From an uncultured Eubacteriales bacterium (lineage in GTDB: Bacteria > Bacillota > Clostridia > Oscillospirales > CAG-272), in assembly GCA_900546695.1 (NCBI GenBank), contig URDX01000006.1, positions 38,444 to 102,443 of the forward strand: a DNA stretch of 64,000 bases. Direction: 5' to 3'. The position numbers and the translations under genes were made by a program. Position 1 is the first letter of the stretch. Every line of letters starts with the position of its first letter. Below, one piece after another: positions 8,912 through 19,486 of this stretch. The notes below the pieces were generated by a model, which made no database searches, had not been told where the DNA came from, and worked only from the letters and a program-made list of their open reading frames with translations.

Positions 8912-9520
8912 ATGGCATACGATAAAGCACTTGTAGCAGGAAAGCTGAGGCGCTGGGAGCAGTATATCAAGAATTTCAGACTGCCCGAGTGGGACGAGAT
9001 TCCCGAGATAGGTCTGTATATGGAGCAGATCCTCTCGCTGCTTAAGCAGTATCTCGACTACCTGCCGCCCGAGCTCAAGGAGGAGCAGTTCATAACCGCC
9101 TCCACCATCAACAACTACGTCCGCACCAAGGTCATGCCGGAGCCGATAAAGAAGCGCTATTACCGCACGCACATAGCCTATCTTATCGTGATTCTGACGC
9201 TCAAGCAGAATCTCAGCATCGCAATGATAAAGCAGCTGCTGCCGACGGGTATGTCTCAGGAAGAGCTGAAGGAGACGTACACCGCATATGTTCACCGTCA
9301 CCGCATGACTGCGGCGTACTTTGTTGAACAGATACGCATGATAGCAGGGCCGATACTCGACCACGCCAACCGTGATGATATATCCACCGACACCGCTGCG
9401 GGGCTTATAGTAACCTCTGCGATGATAGGCGGCTTTACCCGTCTGCTGTCAGAAAAGCTGCTGCTTCTCGACGGTAAATCGGTAGACGAATGCGATATAA
9501 CCGTCAAAAAGGCAGACTGA
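8912..9520 (+). CDS. DUF1836 domain protein, probable MerR-like regulator
   Basis: The 202-residue protein carries the DUF1836 core: FRLPEWDEIPEIGLYMEQIL, a helix-turn-helix-like segment (FITASTINNYVRTKVMP), then YRTHIAYLIVILTLKQNLSIAMIKQL. Family members are thought to bind DNA because this region resembles MerR proteins, but no target is established. It has its own promoter and a GAGAGGA ribosome binding site, and ends at a strong terminator, so it is monocistronic. A second, divergent DUF1836 gene lies at 26773-27354. Confidence 0.8.
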   Translation: MAYDKALVAGKLRRWEQYIKNFRLPEWDEIPEIGLYMEQILSLLKQYLDYLPPELKEEQFITASTINNYVRTKVMPEPIKKRYYRTHIAYLIVILTLKQNLSIAMIKQLLPTGMSQEELKETYTAYVHRHRMTAAYFVEQIRMIAGPILDHANRDDISTDTAAGLIVTSAMIGGFTRLLSEKLLLLDGKSVDECDITVKKAD

Positions 9521-9568
9521 GCAACACGCTCAGCGCCGCAAATATTCCGAATCGGAATCATAGCTTGA

Positions 9569-9613
9569 CCCCGCCGCACACGGAAAAAGCCGTGTGCGGC
9601 GGGGCCATTTTTT
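9569..9613 (+). terminator. Rho-independent terminator after DUF1836
   Basis: A GC-rich perfect stem of about 15 bp (9569-9583 with 9590-9604), followed by TTTTTT at 9608-9613. Confidence 0.9.
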
Positions 9614-9622
9614 CTGTGTTTA

Positions 9623-9758
9623 TTTCGGCGCGATGTGCAGATCGGTCCGACATGCGTTTCGTCGCGTCATGCGACTCGATTCGGTCTGCGTTTTGACTCG
9701 GCACACAGCTCGATTCGGCATGCAGCTCGATTCGGCATACTGCTCGATTCGATATACG
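9623..9758. repeat. 17-bp degenerate tandem repeat (about 8 copies)
   Basis: Consecutive 17-bp units start at 9623, 9640, 9657, 9674, 9691, 9708, 9725 and 9742. The clearest read GCTCGATTCGGCATGCA, GCTCGATTCGGCATACT and GCTCGATTCGATATACG. The shared frame is a TCG..(t)CG.cat.c pattern. It fills the gap between the DUF1836 terminator and the uvrA stop and codes for nothing convincing. Confidence 0.7.
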
Positions 9759-9811
9759 TCTCAACGGTCGAAGTACCGAAATCGTGCTCTGCCGAACTGT
9801 CGCGTCGTCGG

Positions 9812-12655
9812 TCACGCTTTTTTCATGCCCAGCTTTTCGCGCAGGAACTGCCCCGTAAACGACTCGGGGCAGCGTGCGACCTCTTCGGGCGTTCCGCAGA
9901 CAACGACACTGCCGCCGCCGTCACCGCCGTCGGGTCCGAGGTCTATTATATGATCGGCGGTCTTGATAAGGTCGAGATTATGCTCGATAACAAGCACGGT
10001 ATTACCCGCGTCGACGAGCCGCTGAAGCACGTCTATCAGCTTTGCCACATCAGCGGTATGCAGTCCCGTCGTCGGCTCATCGAGCAGATAGAAGGTCCTG
10101 CCCGTAGCGCGCTTTGCCAGTTCGGAAGCGAGCTTTACGCGCTGCGCCTCGCCGCCCGACAGCGTTGTAGATGACTGACCGAGCTTGACATATCCGAGCC
10201 CGACCTCGCACATTGCACGCAGCTTGCGCTCGATAGACGGCAAAGCCGAGAAGAATTCAAGCCCCTCCTCCGCCGTCATATCAAGCACCTCGGAGATGTT
10301 CTTGCCCTTGTAGCGCACCTCGAGGGTGTCGCGGTTATATCTGTGCCCCTTGCACACGTCGCATGTAACGTAGACATCCGGCAGAAAATGCATTTCTATC
10401 TTTTTAACGCCGTCACCTTCGCACGCCTCGCAGCGTCCGCCCTTGACATTGAAGGAGAAGCGCCCGGGTTTGAAGCCGCGCTTTCTCGCATCCTGCGTCT
10501 CGGCGAACAGATTGCGTATATCGGTAAACACGCCCGTATAGGTCGCGGGATTTGAGCGCGGGGTCCTGCCGATGGGGCTCTGATCTATACAGATGACCTT
10601 GTCGAGATTTTCTATACCCTCGATGCGGTCATATTTTCCCGCAAAGGTCGTCGCGCGGTTGAGCTCATGCGCAAGCACGGGATAGAGAATGGAATTGACG
10701 AGCGACGATTTTCCCGAGCCCGAAACACCCGTGACGCAGATGAACTTTCCGAGCGGGAAGCGAACGTTTATCCCGCGCAGATTGTGCTCCGCAGCGCCGT
10801 AAACGGTGACATACTCCCCGCTGCCGCTCCTGCGCTTGCTCGGTACGGCTATCTGCCGCCTGCCCGAAAGATAATCGCCCGTTATCGACGCTGTGTTTGC
10901 CGCGACCTCTGCGGGCGTTCCCGCGGCGACAATCTCTCCGCCGTGAATTCCCGCGCCCGGTCCGATATCTACGATGTAATCGCTCTCGAGCATCGTCTCC
11001 TCATCGTGCTCAACGACTATGACGCTGTTGCCCATATCGCGCAGATTTTTAAGTGCGGTTATCAGCTTCCCGTTGTCGCGCTGATGCAGACCGATGCTCG
11101 GCTCGTCAAGCACGTAAAGCACGCCGATAAGCGATGAGCCTATCTGCGTTGCGAGTCTGATGCGCTGCGCCTCACCGCCCGAAAGCGTTCCCGCCTTGCG
11201 CGCAAGATCGAGATATTCAAGCCCGACCGTGCCGAGAAAATGCAGCCGCGAGCGTATCTCCTTCAGTATCTCGCGTGCTATCGGCTCGCGCGCGGCATCG
11301 AACGTAAGGTTATCGAAAAATTCTATCTCGTCGCGTATCGGCGTGCGGCAGAGCTCGATGATGTTCTTTCCGCCCACCGTGACCGAAAGTATCTCGGGGC
11401 GGAGACGGTCGCCGTGACAGCTGTGACAGACGATATCCTCTACAAACTGCTCGTAATATTCGTCCTGCGACTGATCGAAGCGCGCCTGAATTATGCCGAT
11501 AACACCGGGAAACTTGACGTTATTGCGGTGAACAACGCCGTCAAACACCCGCTCGACGTAGTACAACTCGTCGCCCGTGCCGTATGCGAGCGCATGCAGC
11601 GCCTCGGGCGAATATTCGGAGAGCGGCATATCAAGGTCAAAGCCGTGCTTCTTGCCTACGGCGATAAACAGCGGACCGTTCCAGCCCGACTCATCCATAT
11701 TGCTCTTAAAGCCGTTGCACTGTATAGCGCCGCCGCGCAGCGACAGCGAGCGGTCGGGAGCGACACGGTCGAATGAGATTATCCGCTTCTCACCGAGACC
11801 CGCGCACTCGGGGCACGCGCCTGCGGGATTGTTGAACGAGAACATTCTCGGCTCAAGCGCGGTAACGCTTATCCCGTGCTCCTCACAGGCGTAGTTCTGC
11901 GAGAAGGTCAGCTCCTCGCCCTCCGCGCCGTCGTCGCCGAGCAGCGCGACCGTCAGATTACCCTCAGCAAGTGAGAGCGCCGTCTCCACCGAGTCGCCGA
12001 GACGGTCACGGATGCCGTCGCGCTTTACCATACGGTCGACGACTATCTCCACCGTGTGCTTTTTGTTCTTGTCGAGCTCTATCGTCTCGCCGAGGTCGTA
12101 CATCGAGCCGTCGACGCGAATGCGGACAAAGCCGCCCTTCTTAGCCGCCTCTATGGTCTTTTCGTGTCTGCCCTTCTTAGCGCGGACGACGGGCGCGAGA
12201 ATAAGGAACTTTGTTCGGTCGGGCAGCTCCATTATCCTGTCGATTATCTGATCCACCGTCTGACTCGTTATCTCCTTGCCGCAGACGGGGCAGTGCGGCG
12301 TTCCGCAGCGCGCGTACAGCAGTCGGAGATAGTCGTATATCTCGGTAACGGTACCGACGGTCGAACGCGGGTTCTTTGAGGTGGTTTTCTGGTCTATCGA
12401 AATAGACGGCGAAAGCCCCTCTATCGAGTCAACGTCGGGCTTGTCGAGCTGACCGAGGAACATGCGCGCATACGACGAGAGCGACTCAACAAAGCGACGA
12501 TGCCCCTCGGCATATATGGTGTCGAAGGCAAGCGACGATTTTCCCGACCCCGACAGTCCCGTAAATACAACGAGCTTGTCCCGCGGTATCTCGAGCGATA
12601 TATTCTTAAGATTGTTTACGCGCGCACCGCGCACTACAATGCGATTTGATGCCAT
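9812..12655 (-). CDS. uvrA: Excinuclease ABC subunit A
   Basis: UvrA is the damage-sensing ATPase of nucleotide excision repair and loads UvrB at lesions. Both ABC-type ATPase modules are complete: Walker [13 protein letters not shown] near the N-terminus and [13 protein letters not shown] in the second half, each with its LSGGEAQR signature ([13 protein letters not shown] and [13 protein letters not shown]). Zinc-binding CxxC pairs occur in [16 protein letters not shown] and CEACEGDG...CDVCKG. At 947 residues it is full length. It follows uvrB on the same strand after 109 bp, so uvrB-uvrA probably form an operon from the promoter at 14961-14989. Confidence 0.97.
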   Translation of the reverse strand: MASNRIVVRGARVNNLKNISLEIPRDKLVVFTGLSGSGKSSLAFDTIYAEGHRRFVESLSSYARMFLGQLDKPDVDSIEGLSPSISIDQKTTSKNPRSTVGTVTEIYDYLRLLYARCGTPHCPVCGKEITSQTVDQIIDRIMELPDRTKFLILAPVVRAKKGRHEKTIEAAKKGGFVRIRVDGSMYDLGETIELDKNKKHTVEIVVDRMVKRDGIRDRLGDSVETALSLAEGNLTVALLGDDGAEGEELTFSQNYACEEHGISVTALEPRMFSFNNPAGACPECAGLGEKRIISFDRVAPDRSLSLRGGAIQCNGFKSNMDESGWNGPLFIAVGKKHGFDLDMPLSEYSPEALHALAYGTGDELYYVERVFDGVVHRNNVKFPGVIGIIQARFDQSQDEYYEQFVEDIVCHSCHGDRLRPEILSVTVGGKNIIELCRTPIRDEIEFFDNLTFDAAREPIAREILKEIRSRLHFLGTVGLEYLDLARKAGTLSGGEAQRIRLATQIGSSLIGVLYVLDEPSIGLHQRDNGKLITALKNLRDMGNSVIVVEHDEETMLESDYIVDIGPGAGIHGGEIVAAGTPAEVAANTASITGDYLSGRRQIAVPSKRRSGSGEYVTVYGAAEHNLRGINVRFPLGKFICVTGVSGSGKSSLVNSILYPVLAHELNRATTFAGKYDRIEGIENLDKVICIDQSPIGRTPRSNPATYTGVFTDIRNLFAETQDARKRGFKPGRFSFNVKGGRCEACEGDGVKKIEMHFLPDVYVTCDVCKGHRYNRDTLEVRYKGKNISEVLDMTAEEGLEFFSALPSIERKLRAMCEVGLGYVKLGQSSTTLSGGEAQRVKLASELAKRATGRTFYLLDEPTTGLHTADVAKLIDVLQRLVDAGNTVLVIEHNLDLIKTADHIIDLGPDGGDGGGSVVVCGTPEEVARCPESFTGQFLREKLGMKKA

Positions 12656-12764
12656 TGCTTTTTCCTTTTCTCTAAAACGGAAGCATGTATTTTTTGATGC
12701 CTACCGACTGCGGGAGCGGCCGACGGGCATTCCGCCGATGCAATTTTGCCAAGGCGTGGCAGCC

Positions 12765-14846
12765 CTATTTTTTCGGATATCTGCCGCGCTCGCGGCGCTT
12801 TCCATACGGGCGCGGCGTACCGCCGTCCTTTGCGTCGGAGCCGCCCGCCACGGGCGTTTCCTTCTGAATAGAAGCTATCTTGTCACGCAGGTATGCCGCA
12901 CGCTCGAAATCAAGCGCCGCAGCGGCGGTCTTCATCTCGGATGTAAGCTCCTCGATAAGCGCCTCGCGCTCCTCGGGGGTCAGCGCTGCAGCGGCTGCCT
13001 CCGCACCCGTTATGCGGCGCGGCGAATGCTTTCCGCTGTCCTCTTTTCTGCCTATCTCGATGATGTCGCGCACCGCCTTGACTATCGTCTGCGGCGTGAT
13101 GCCGTGCTCGGCGTTGTACGCCATCTGAATGCTGCGGCGGCGGTTTGTCTCGTCGATAGCGCGCTGCATCGAGCCCGTCACCGTCTCGGCGTACATTATT
13201 ACCTTGCCCTCCGCATTTCGCGCAGCTCTGCCGACCGTCTGTATAAGCGCGGTCTCGGAGCGCAGCAAGCCCTCCTTGTCCGCATCGAGTATCGCGACGA
13301 GCGACACCTCGGGGATGTCAAGCCCCTCTCGCAGCAGATTTATGCCTACAAGCACATCGAACAGCCCGAGCCGCAGATCGCGGATTATCTCCATTCGCTC
13401 GATGGTCTCAACGTTGTGATGGATGTATTTTACCCGTATCAGATTCTGCGCAAAAAACTCGGTAAGGTCCTCCGCCATCTTTGTTGTGAGCGTTGTGACG
13501 AGCACGCGCTCGCCGCGCTCCGCCCGCTGTCTTATCTCGCCCATAAGATCGTCTACCTGACCGTCTACGGGACGCACCTCTATCTCGGGATCGACAAGTC
13601 CCGTCGGTCGGATAAGCTGCTCCACCGTCTGCGACGAATGCTCGCGCTCATATACGGCGGGCGTTGCGCTGACAAACACCACCTGACCGAGCTTTTTCTC
13701 GAATTCCTCAAAGCTCAGCGGTCGGTTGTCGTATGCAGACGGCAGACGGAAGCCGAATTCGACAAGATTCTCCTTGCGTCGGCGGTCTCCTCCGCCCATA
13801 GCGCGGACCTGCGGCAGCGTCACGTGCGACTCGTCTATAAACATCACAAAGTCACGCGGGAAATAGTCGAGCAGCGTCGACGGCGTAGAACCGGGCGCAC
13901 GCCCCGCAAGCACGCGGGAATAGTTCTCAACGCCCGAGCAGTACCCAATCTCCTGCATCATTTCGAGGTCGTACCGCGTACGCTCCTCTATGCGCTGCGC
14001 CTCTATCAGCTTGCCCTGCGAGCGGAAGAATTCCACCCGCTCTATCATCTCGTTTTCTATCTCGTCGAGCGCGCGCAGCCGCGTCTCCTCGGATACGGCG
14101 TAGTGCGTCGCGGGGTAGACGGCGGCGTATTTCAGCGAGCGGACGGTGTTGCCCGTCACCGTGTCTATCTCGCTCACGCGGTCGATAACATCGTCAAAAA
14201 ATTCAACGCGCACCGCGAGATTCTTACTGTTTGCGGGAAAGACCTCGACAACGTCGCCGCGCACGCGGAAACGATCACGGACGAGATTCATATCGTTGCG
14301 CTCGTAGGATATCGAGACCAGCCGCTCGATAAACTCGTCCCTGTCCATCATCATGCCGGGGCGCACGGCGAGCACGAGCTTTGAATACTCCTGCGGGTCA
14401 CCGAGCGAATAGATGCACGAGACCGACGCGACTATGATAACATCCCGCCGCTCAAAGAGCGCGGATGTGGCGCTGTGTCTCAGTCGGTCTATCTCCTCGT
14501 TTATCAGCGCGTCCTTTTCTATATACTGATCCTTCCCCGGGATGTACGCCTCGGGCTGATAATAATCGTAGTATGAGACAAAATACTCCACCGCATTCTC
14601 GGGAAAGAACTCGCGGAACTCCGAGCAGAGCTGCGCTGCAAGCGTTTTGTTGTGGGCTAAAACGAGCGTCGGGCGATTGAGACGGGCAATGACATTCGCC
14701 ATGGTAAAGGTCTTGCCCGAGCCCGTAACACCGAGCAGCGTCTGCGCGCGGTCGCCGTCCTCTATCCCGCGAACGAGCTTATCTATCGCCTGCGGCTGAT
14801 CGCCCGTCGGCTGAAATTCGGAATGCAATATAAATTTATCAGGCAT
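12765..14846 (-). CDS. uvrB: Excinuclease ABC subunit B
   Basis: UvrB is the helicase-like core of nucleotide excision repair that verifies damage and recruits UvrC. It has Walker [18 protein letters not shown], the beta-hairpin region [12 protein letters not shown], helicase motif IDESHV, motif [11 protein letters not shown] and a C-terminal UVR coiled coil ([14 protein letters not shown]) that contacts UvrC. Its 693 residues include a basic tail. The start [21 protein letters not shown] is canonical. It is the promoter-proximal gene of uvrBA. Confidence 0.97.
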   Translation of the reverse strand: MPDKFILHSEFQPTGDQPQAIDKLVRGIEDGDRAQTLLGVTGSGKTFTMANVIARLNRPTLVLAHNKTLAAQLCSEFREFFPENAVEYFVSYYDYYQPEAYIPGKDQYIEKDALINEEIDRLRHSATSALFERRDVIIVASVSCIYSLGDPQEYSKLVLAVRPGMMMDRDEFIERLVSISYERNDMNLVRDRFRVRGDVVEVFPANSKNLAVRVEFFDDVIDRVSEIDTVTGNTVRSLKYAAVYPATHYAVSEETRLRALDEIENEMIERVEFFRSQGKLIEAQRIEERTRYDLEMMQEIGYCSGVENYSRVLAGRAPGSTPSTLLDYFPRDFVMFIDESHVTLPQVRAMGGGDRRRKENLVEFGFRLPSAYDNRPLSFEEFEKKLGQVVFVSATPAVYEREHSSQTVEQLIRPTGLVDPEIEVRPVDGQVDDLMGEIRQRAERGERVLVTTLTTKMAEDLTEFFAQNLIRVKYIHHNVETIERMEIIRDLRLGLFDVLVGINLLREGLDIPEVSLVAILDADKEGLLRSETALIQTVGRAARNAEGKVIMYAETVTGSMQRAIDETNRRRSIQMAYNAEHGITPQTIVKAVRDIIEIGRKEDSGKHSPRRITGAEAAAAALTPEEREALIEELTSEMKTAAAALDFERAAYLRDKIASIQKETPVAGGSDAKDGGTPRPYGKRRERGRYPKK

Positions 14847-14960
14847 ATTCTCACCCTCTCAATACGCTGCCGTAGGCAGAAAATGCGGCACAGCTCCGCC
14901 GCCGCGCGTCTCCGAAAGAAGCCCATGCGCCGACAAAGCCGTAATAGCTCTAACCTCTTC

Positions 14961-14989
14961 ATTTTAGCACAAAAAGCGCAAAAAGTAAA
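14961..14989 (-). promoter_or_regulatory. Probable promoter for uvrBA
   Basis: On the minus strand TTTACT (14984-14989), 17 bp, TAAAAT (14961-14966). I see no clear LexA/SOS box between it and the ATG. Confidence 0.5.
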
Positions 14990-15224
14990 TACATCGGGAC
15001 GTCGCAGCAGCGCCGCATCCGAAATATATTGTTCTCAAAAACGGGCGTGCCCGCCTTTTCATCCGAAGATTACCTCGCCAATGCCGCGCCGCAGTCATTT
15101 GCTTTTTCGAAGATTCCCACGGTACAGCGTGTCACCGACCGTCACGCCCCTTTTGAAAAGCCTTTTATCGTTTGACATCCGAAAAGCATGCCGCAAAATC
15201 ACCGCACAGCACCCTGTCGTGCTG

Positions 15225-15374
15225 TCAGTTCTGCATATATATCCGCCCGCCGTTCCGCAGCTCGAAGGCATAGCCGCGCGGCGTGATAACTGTTTTGTCC
15301 CCGTAAGAGCGCTCGTAATCAAGAGTTCTGCCGAAATAAAAGTCCTCGGTTTTGTAGGTCGCTGCCGTACACAT
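15225..15374 (-). pseudogene. Choloylglycine hydrolase (Ntn-hydrolase) N-terminal remnant
   Basis: A 49-codon frame begins MCTAATYKTEDFYFGRTLDY and continues into a TPRGYAFELR segment. This is the start of the linear-amide C-N hydrolase family (bile salt hydrolase/penicillin V acylase type), including the nucleophile Cys2 and the FGRTLDYE block. The ATG has a fine GGAGGAG ribosome binding site 7-8 nt upstream. Family members are about 320 residues, yet the frame stops after 49 and no homologous continuation is visible in any frame toward uvrB. I read it as a gene truncated by deletion, with its start region surviving. The N-terminal match is convincing; whether the stub is translated is unknown. 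Confidence 0.6.
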
Positions 15375-15439
15375 AATTCTACTCCTCCATCGATCTTGAT
15401 AATATTAAAGCGGGCACACGAAAGCCCGAAAGAAAGCCG

Positions 15440-15463
15440 AGAGCCGCCCGAAAGGACGGCTCT
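15440..15463 (-). terminator. Weak terminator-like hairpin after the ABC permease
   Basis: A 7-bp stem (15440-15446 with 15457-15463) plus two further G-C pairs around a GAAA loop lies about 65 nt past the permease stop. The U-tract is poor. Confidence 0.4.
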
Positions 15464-15526
15464 GTAAAATATCGAGTCAGCGCACCGCCCGCATATCCCG
15501 CACGGAATCTGTGTCAACGCGCTGTA

Positions 15527-17122
15527 TCACAGCTCGGAGAATATGACTGCGCCGCGGCGGTCGAGCCAGCGATTGCACAGATATACCCCGACGCCGAAGA
15601 TAACGACGAACACGGCGAGGTAGATGCGCGCGTCGACAAAGAGCGAAAGGAAGAAATATCCCCCCGCGAAGAGCAGCGCGAGCAGCCATCCGCCGAACAG
15701 CACGACCATTATACTGCTGCTCTGCTTAATCGGAACGGTCTCGTTTACCCATGTAAGATTCGGCTTTTTCAGGTTTACGGCAAGCCCCGCTGCGCAACCG
15801 AGCAGCATAAACACAAGCGCGCAGAGGCAGACGAGCACCGCGGTGATTACATCAAAGCCCAGCACTGCCGATGCAGCCGCGCTGCAGAGAATTATAAGCG
15901 GAGCGGAGAGCGCAATGTGCACACTTTGCTTTGCGCGCAGCACCGAGCGCGGCTCTACAGGCAGCGATTGCAGCAGCCAGAGACTCCTTCCCTCAAGCGA
16001 GATTGAGGGTGCGGAGATATCGTTCATCGAGCCGATGAGACAGAGCACCGCTGCGATAATGACGGGCAGCATCCTGTCTATCACGGGCAGCTGCTCCGCG
16101 AGCGGTACAATGGCCTCGACTATCACATCCCGTTTAATCAGCACAAAAACGGCTGCGGCAAGCATGAACACAAGCCCGAGACCGCAGTTAAGCATGTACG
16201 TAGGGCTTGACAGAAAGCGCGAAAACTCCTTGCGGCAGAGCGCGGAAAATGTGCTCCCCTGCTTTGCCCTGCCCGCCTTGTAGACTGCTTTTTTTCTGCC
16301 GTCGCTCTTTATCGCTATGCGGCGGAAGGAGAGCGAGATTATCAAACAGATAACGGCGGCTGAGCCGAGCGATATGAGCGTAAACAGCAGCATAGGTACA
16401 GCCTCACCGACAGCCGCGCGCCCGAACAGATACAGCGGCACGGCATAGCTGCGCATCGCGGCTGCGACCGACTCGCTGTTTGCTATAACAGACTCCATGA
16501 TGCTGCTCATCTGCGAGCACAGATAATAGTATCCGCCGAGCAGCACGAGCGAGATAATAACGGTTATTATGCTCTTATTCTTGAGATGCGATGAGATAAC
16601 GGCGACGACAAAGCCGAGCACACAGGTCAGCGCGAGAATAAGAAAGCCGAGCAGCGGGATAAGCAGTATCGAGAATATTACCGACAGCACCGACGGCGAG
16701 CCGAAAATAAGCCACACCGCGACGGCGGGTACAATGACAAGCGCCTCGTACAGCAGACCCATCGCATAAACGCTGACAAGGCGGGATGCGATGATAAATA
16801 TCGGCGGTATCGGCATAGCGAGCAGCGACTCGTTATCCCGCGCAAGATACAGGCTCGAGTAGGTATTGAACACACTGCCGAAAACGCCGAGCGCAACCGC
16901 AAGCACCGACACAAGACAGAAATAAAGCGACTCAAGACCGACCTCACCGAGCGCGAAGAACAGTCCCATGCTCATAAAGAAGAACATGACCGCAAGGAGG
17001 AAGAACAGCACCGAGAAAAGCGCTATCGTTGCGCCTGAGCTGCGCGGCTTCTTGCCGTTTTTCGTTTTGCGGTTCTTCGACCATATCTCGGCGAGCTGTT
17101 TTTTTACAAGTGCCCAAAACAT
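15527..17122 (-). CDS. ABC-2-type exporter permease
   Basis: This 531-residue polytopic membrane protein has a basic cytoplasmic N-terminus (KNRKTKNGKKPRSSG) followed by about a dozen hydrophobic segments. It resembles the putative ABC exporter permease family of Bacillota, including the ARDNESLLAMPIPP block between early helices, which is typical of these exporters. It begins two bases after the stop of the ATPase gene at 17125-17829, so together they form a two-component transporter. Substrate is unknown. A GT2 glycosyltransferase and xpt are upstream in the same direction but give no real substrate clue. Confidence 0.75.
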   Translation of the reverse strand: MFWALVKKQLAEIWSKNRKTKNGKKPRSSGATIALFSVLFFLLAVMFFFMSMGLFFALGEVGLESLYFCLVSVLAVALGVFGSVFNTYSSLYLARDNESLLAMPIPPIFIIASRLVSVYAMGLLYEALVIVPAVAVWLIFGSPSVLSVIFSILLIPLLGFLILALTCVLGFVVAVISSHLKNKSIITVIISLVLLGGYYYLCSQMSSIMESVIANSESVAAAMRSYAVPLYLFGRAAVGEAVPMLLFTLISLGSAAVICLIISLSFRRIAIKSDGRKKAVYKAGRAKQGSTFSALCRKEFSRFLSSPTYMLNCGLGLVFMLAAAVFVLIKRDVIVEAIVPLAEQLPVIDRMLPVIIAAVLCLIGSMNDISAPSISLEGRSLWLLQSLPVEPRSVLRAKQSVHIALSAPLIILCSAAASAVLGFDVITAVLVCLCALVFMLLGCAAGLAVNLKKPNLTWVNETVPIKQSSSIMVVLFGGWLLALLFAGGYFFLSLFVDARIYLAVFVVIFGVGVYLCNRWLDRRGAVIFSEL

Positions 17123-17124
17123 TA

Positions 17125-17829
17125 TCAGCCCTCCAGCTCGAGAAAGACCGTCTCGAGGCTTTCGTCACCCTTGACCTCAGCCATCGTGCCGCAGCGCACA
17201 AGCCTGCCGTGACGTATGATAGCGACCTTATCGCAGAGCTTTTCAGCCACCTCGAGCACGTGCGTCGAGAAGAATATCGCGCCGCCGCGGTTGCAGATGT
17301 CGCGCATATAGCCCTTGAGCAGATGCGCCGCCTTCGGATCGAGCCCGACAAACGGTTCGTCCATTATAACGAGACGGGGCTCATGAATGAGCGCGGATAT
17401 TATTGCGAGCTTCTGCTTCATGCCGTGCGAATATGCCGATATCGGCTGACCGAGATCACCCTCGAGCTCGAACTCGGAAGCATACTTATGTATACGCGCC
17501 TCGCGCTCCGCTGCGGGAATGCCGAAAATATCGGATATGAACGCAAGATATTTCGCTCCCGTCATAAACTCATAGATATCGGGATTATCGGGAATATAGG
17601 CTATCTTCTTTTTCGTCGCGACGGGCGAGGTCTTTATGTTCTCACCGTCGATAAATATCTCGCCGCCGTCATATGAAAGTATACCGCAGACGCTCTTGAG
17701 CGTCGTTGTTTTGCCTGCGCCGTTATGACCGATAAAGCCGTATATCTCACCGGGTGCGATATGCAACGAAAGATCGTCCACCGCGCGCGTGTCTCCGTAG
17801 GTCTTTGTAAGATGCTCTATTCTAAGCAT
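17125..17829 (-). CDS. ABC exporter ATP-binding protein
   Basis: This 234-residue ATPase subunit drives the permease that follows. Walker A GHNGAGKTTTL, a Q-loop region, the ABC signature written YSHGMKQK (the degenerate form common in ABC-2 exporters), Walker B LVIMDEPFVGLD and the switch histidine FFSTHVLE are all present. The start MLRIEHLTKTYG at 17829 follows AAGGCGG closely. An upstream in-frame start would add 14 residues without family support. It lies 48 bp after xpt, so it may belong to one long transcript from the promoter at 19380-19408. Confidence 0.9.
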   Translation of the reverse strand: MLRIEHLTKTYGDTRAVDDLSLHIAPGEIYGFIGHNGAGKTTTLKSVCGILSYDGGEIFIDGENIKTSPVATKKKIAYIPDNPDIYEFMTGAKYLAFISDIFGIPAAEREARIHKYASEFELEGDLGQPISAYSHGMKQKLAIISALIHEPRLVIMDEPFVGLDPKAAHLLKGYMRDICNRGGAIFFSTHVLEVAEKLCDKVAIIRHGRLVRCGTMAEVKGDESLETVFLELEG

Positions 17830-17877
17830 TTTTCCGCCTTCCTCGGGTCTCCCCGACGTTGATACGATCATGCCGTA

Positions 17878-18453
17878 TCAGTCTCTGAAAACTATCTCTC
17901 CGTCGTCCGACATGCTCTCTATCATAGCCATCGATTCTATGCGCAGACCGCCCGCGCGGAGCTCGTCGCCGCCGCCCTGAAAGCACTTTTCAATCATTAT
18001 TCCCGCGCCTACGACCTCAGCGCCCGCCTGCTCGGTTATGGAAAGCAGACCGCGCAGAGCCTCGCCGCGCGCGAGAAAATCGTCCACTATCAGAACGCGG
18101 TCGGAGGGGGTTATGTAGTTCTTATCGACGACTATCGTATATGTCTTACCGTGCGTGAAGGAAACGACCTGCGCTGTGTAGAGGTTATCCGAAAGGTTGC
18201 TCGTTTTGCTTTTTTTTGCAAACACGACGGGCACGCCGAACTGCACCGCCGCAAGACTTGCCACCGCGATACCGGATGCCTCGATCGTCAGTATCTTTGT
18301 AACACCCGCATCAGCAAACAGCCTGTGCAGCTCTCTGCCGGCCTCGCTGAGCAGCCCGATATCTATCATGTGATTGAGAAAGCAGTCGACCTTGAGCACT
18401 CCGCCCGGATATACCTTTCCGTCGCGCTTGATTCTTTCCTTCATCAGTTCCAT
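17878..18453 (-). CDS. xpt: Xanthine phosphoribosyltransferase
   Basis: Xpt salvages xanthine with PRPP to give XMP. The protein aligns along its length with B. subtilis-type Xpt: the VLKVDSFLNH-like block (VLKVDCFLNHMID), ILTIEASGIAVA, and the PRPP loop VLIVDDFLARGEAL. The ATG at 18453 (MELMKERI) matches the usual start; an ATG four codons upstream abuts the ribosome binding site and is less likely. Xpt genes in Bacillota are often headed by a purine riboswitch. Here only 51 bp separate it from the preceding gene and no riboswitch fold is apparent, so it is likely read from the GT2 promoter. Confidence 0.92.
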   Translation of the reverse strand: MELMKERIKRDGKVYPGGVLKVDCFLNHMIDIGLLSEAGRELHRLFADAGVTKILTIEASGIAVASLAAVQFGVPVVFAKKSKTSNLSDNLYTAQVVSFTHGKTYTIVVDKNYITPSDRVLIVDDFLARGEALRGLLSITEQAGAEVVGAGIMIEKCFQGGGDELRAGGLRIESMAMIESMSDDGEIVFRD

Positions 18454-18504
18454 AAAATGTCCCATCCTTCCGACGTATATGTTGTTTCGTAATTTTTTAC
18501 GCGA

Positions 18505-19263
18505 TCACAGCTTTATCCTTGCCACCCTGCGCTTCATCTTAAAGAGATCGTGCGTCATCTTAATGACATCGCGGCTCAGCTTTATCTTTGATTCGCGATG
18601 ATTGATGACAGACACGGGTATCTCGCCTATCCTTTTGCCGAGTCTGCCCGCAAGCAGCAGCAGCTCAAAATCAAAGGCAAAGCCGTCGGTCTCGGCAAGC
18701 GAGAATATCCTCTCCGCCGTCGGCGCGCGAAACGCCTTGCAGCCGCACTGCGAATCGGAGAGCTTGAAGCCGCCGACGATGCACAGCAGTCGGATATACG
18801 CCTTTGACGCGATGCGTCGGATGAACGTGTAGCTCTCGTAGCCGTCGCCGCTGAGATTGCGCGAGCCGATGAATATATCGGTATCGTCATGCTGCGCAAA
18901 TGCGCGTGCAAAGCGGTCGATGACCTCCGTTCCGTAGGCAAGATCCGCATCGGTAAACATAATAACATGACCGCGCGAGCAGTCTCCGCGCGATGCCTCA
19001 AGCATTGCGGTACGCACGGCGCAGCCCTTGCCTCGATTATGCTCATAGCCGCATACCCGCACGCCGTCAAGCCCGAGCGAGCGCACGATGTCCGCGCTGC
19101 CGTCGGTGCTGCCGTCGTCCGATACGATAAGCTCCCAGCTGCCGTATGCCCCGCTCTCGCGGTATTTCTCAAGTGCGGCGGTCAGCGTTCTGACCGTATC
19201 TGCTATTATAGATGCCTCGTTGTACATCGGTATGCACAGCGTCAGTCTGTCTATACTCCTCAT
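18505..19263 (-). CDS. Family 2 glycosyltransferase, polyprenyl-phosphate type
   Basis: This 252-residue GT-A fold enzyme resembles dolichyl/undecaprenyl-phosphate glucosyl- or mannosyltransferases. It has LCIPMYNEASII at the start, the nucleotide-binding WELIVSDDGSTDGS, the DxD metal motif in MFTDADLAYG, and the acceptor/catalytic region DSQCGCKAFR. There are no C-terminal membrane spans, so it would be membrane-peripheral. The start at 19263 is preferred over an upstream one because of the AAAGGCAGG site and family length. It is first in the possible GT2-xpt-ABC transcript. The sugar and lipid acceptor are not known. Confidence 0.85.
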   Translation of the reverse strand: MRSIDRLTLCIPMYNEASIIADTVRTLTAALEKYRESGAYGSWELIVSDDGSTDGSADIVRSLGLDGVRVCGYEHNRGKGCAVRTAMLEASRGDCSRGHVIMFTDADLAYGTEVIDRFARAFAQHDDTDIFIGSRNLSGDGYESYTFIRRIASKAYIRLLCIVGGFKLSDSQCGCKAFRAPTAERIFSLAETDGFAFDFELLLLAGRLGKRIGEIPVSVINHRESKIKLSRDVIKMTHDLFKMKRRVARIKL

Positions 19264-19379
19264 ATCCTGCCTTTTCCCGCCGCTAAGCCGCAGCGCCGTC
19301 CGAATATATGCATGAGCCGCGCGGGCGGACATACACACAGTAAATTATTTCCCGACCGGGTAAAATAATACCTCACTAT

Positions 19380-19408
19380 ATGATATCACTAAAACAGCAA
19401 AAAATCAA
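19380..19408 (-). promoter_or_regulatory. Probable promoter for GT2-xpt-ABC genes
   Basis: On the minus strand TTGATT (19403-19408), 17 bp, TATCAT (19380-19385), giving a leader of about 110 nt. Confidence 0.5.
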
Positions 19409-19486
19409 CAATTATATGTAAGGATTGCGTAAGTTTTGCACCGCGGTTTCCATCTGTGAGACCGAAAACCGTATCCGAATAAATGC

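Noticed and set aside
12462..14384. A 640-codon open frame antisense to uvrA/uvrB
   Set aside because: It crosses two verified genes and has no recognisable domain or ribosome binding site; it is a high-GC shadow.
18454..18504. Purine riboswitch ahead of xpt
   Set aside because: Only 51 bp separate xpt from the preceding gene; too short, and no conserved junction sequences.
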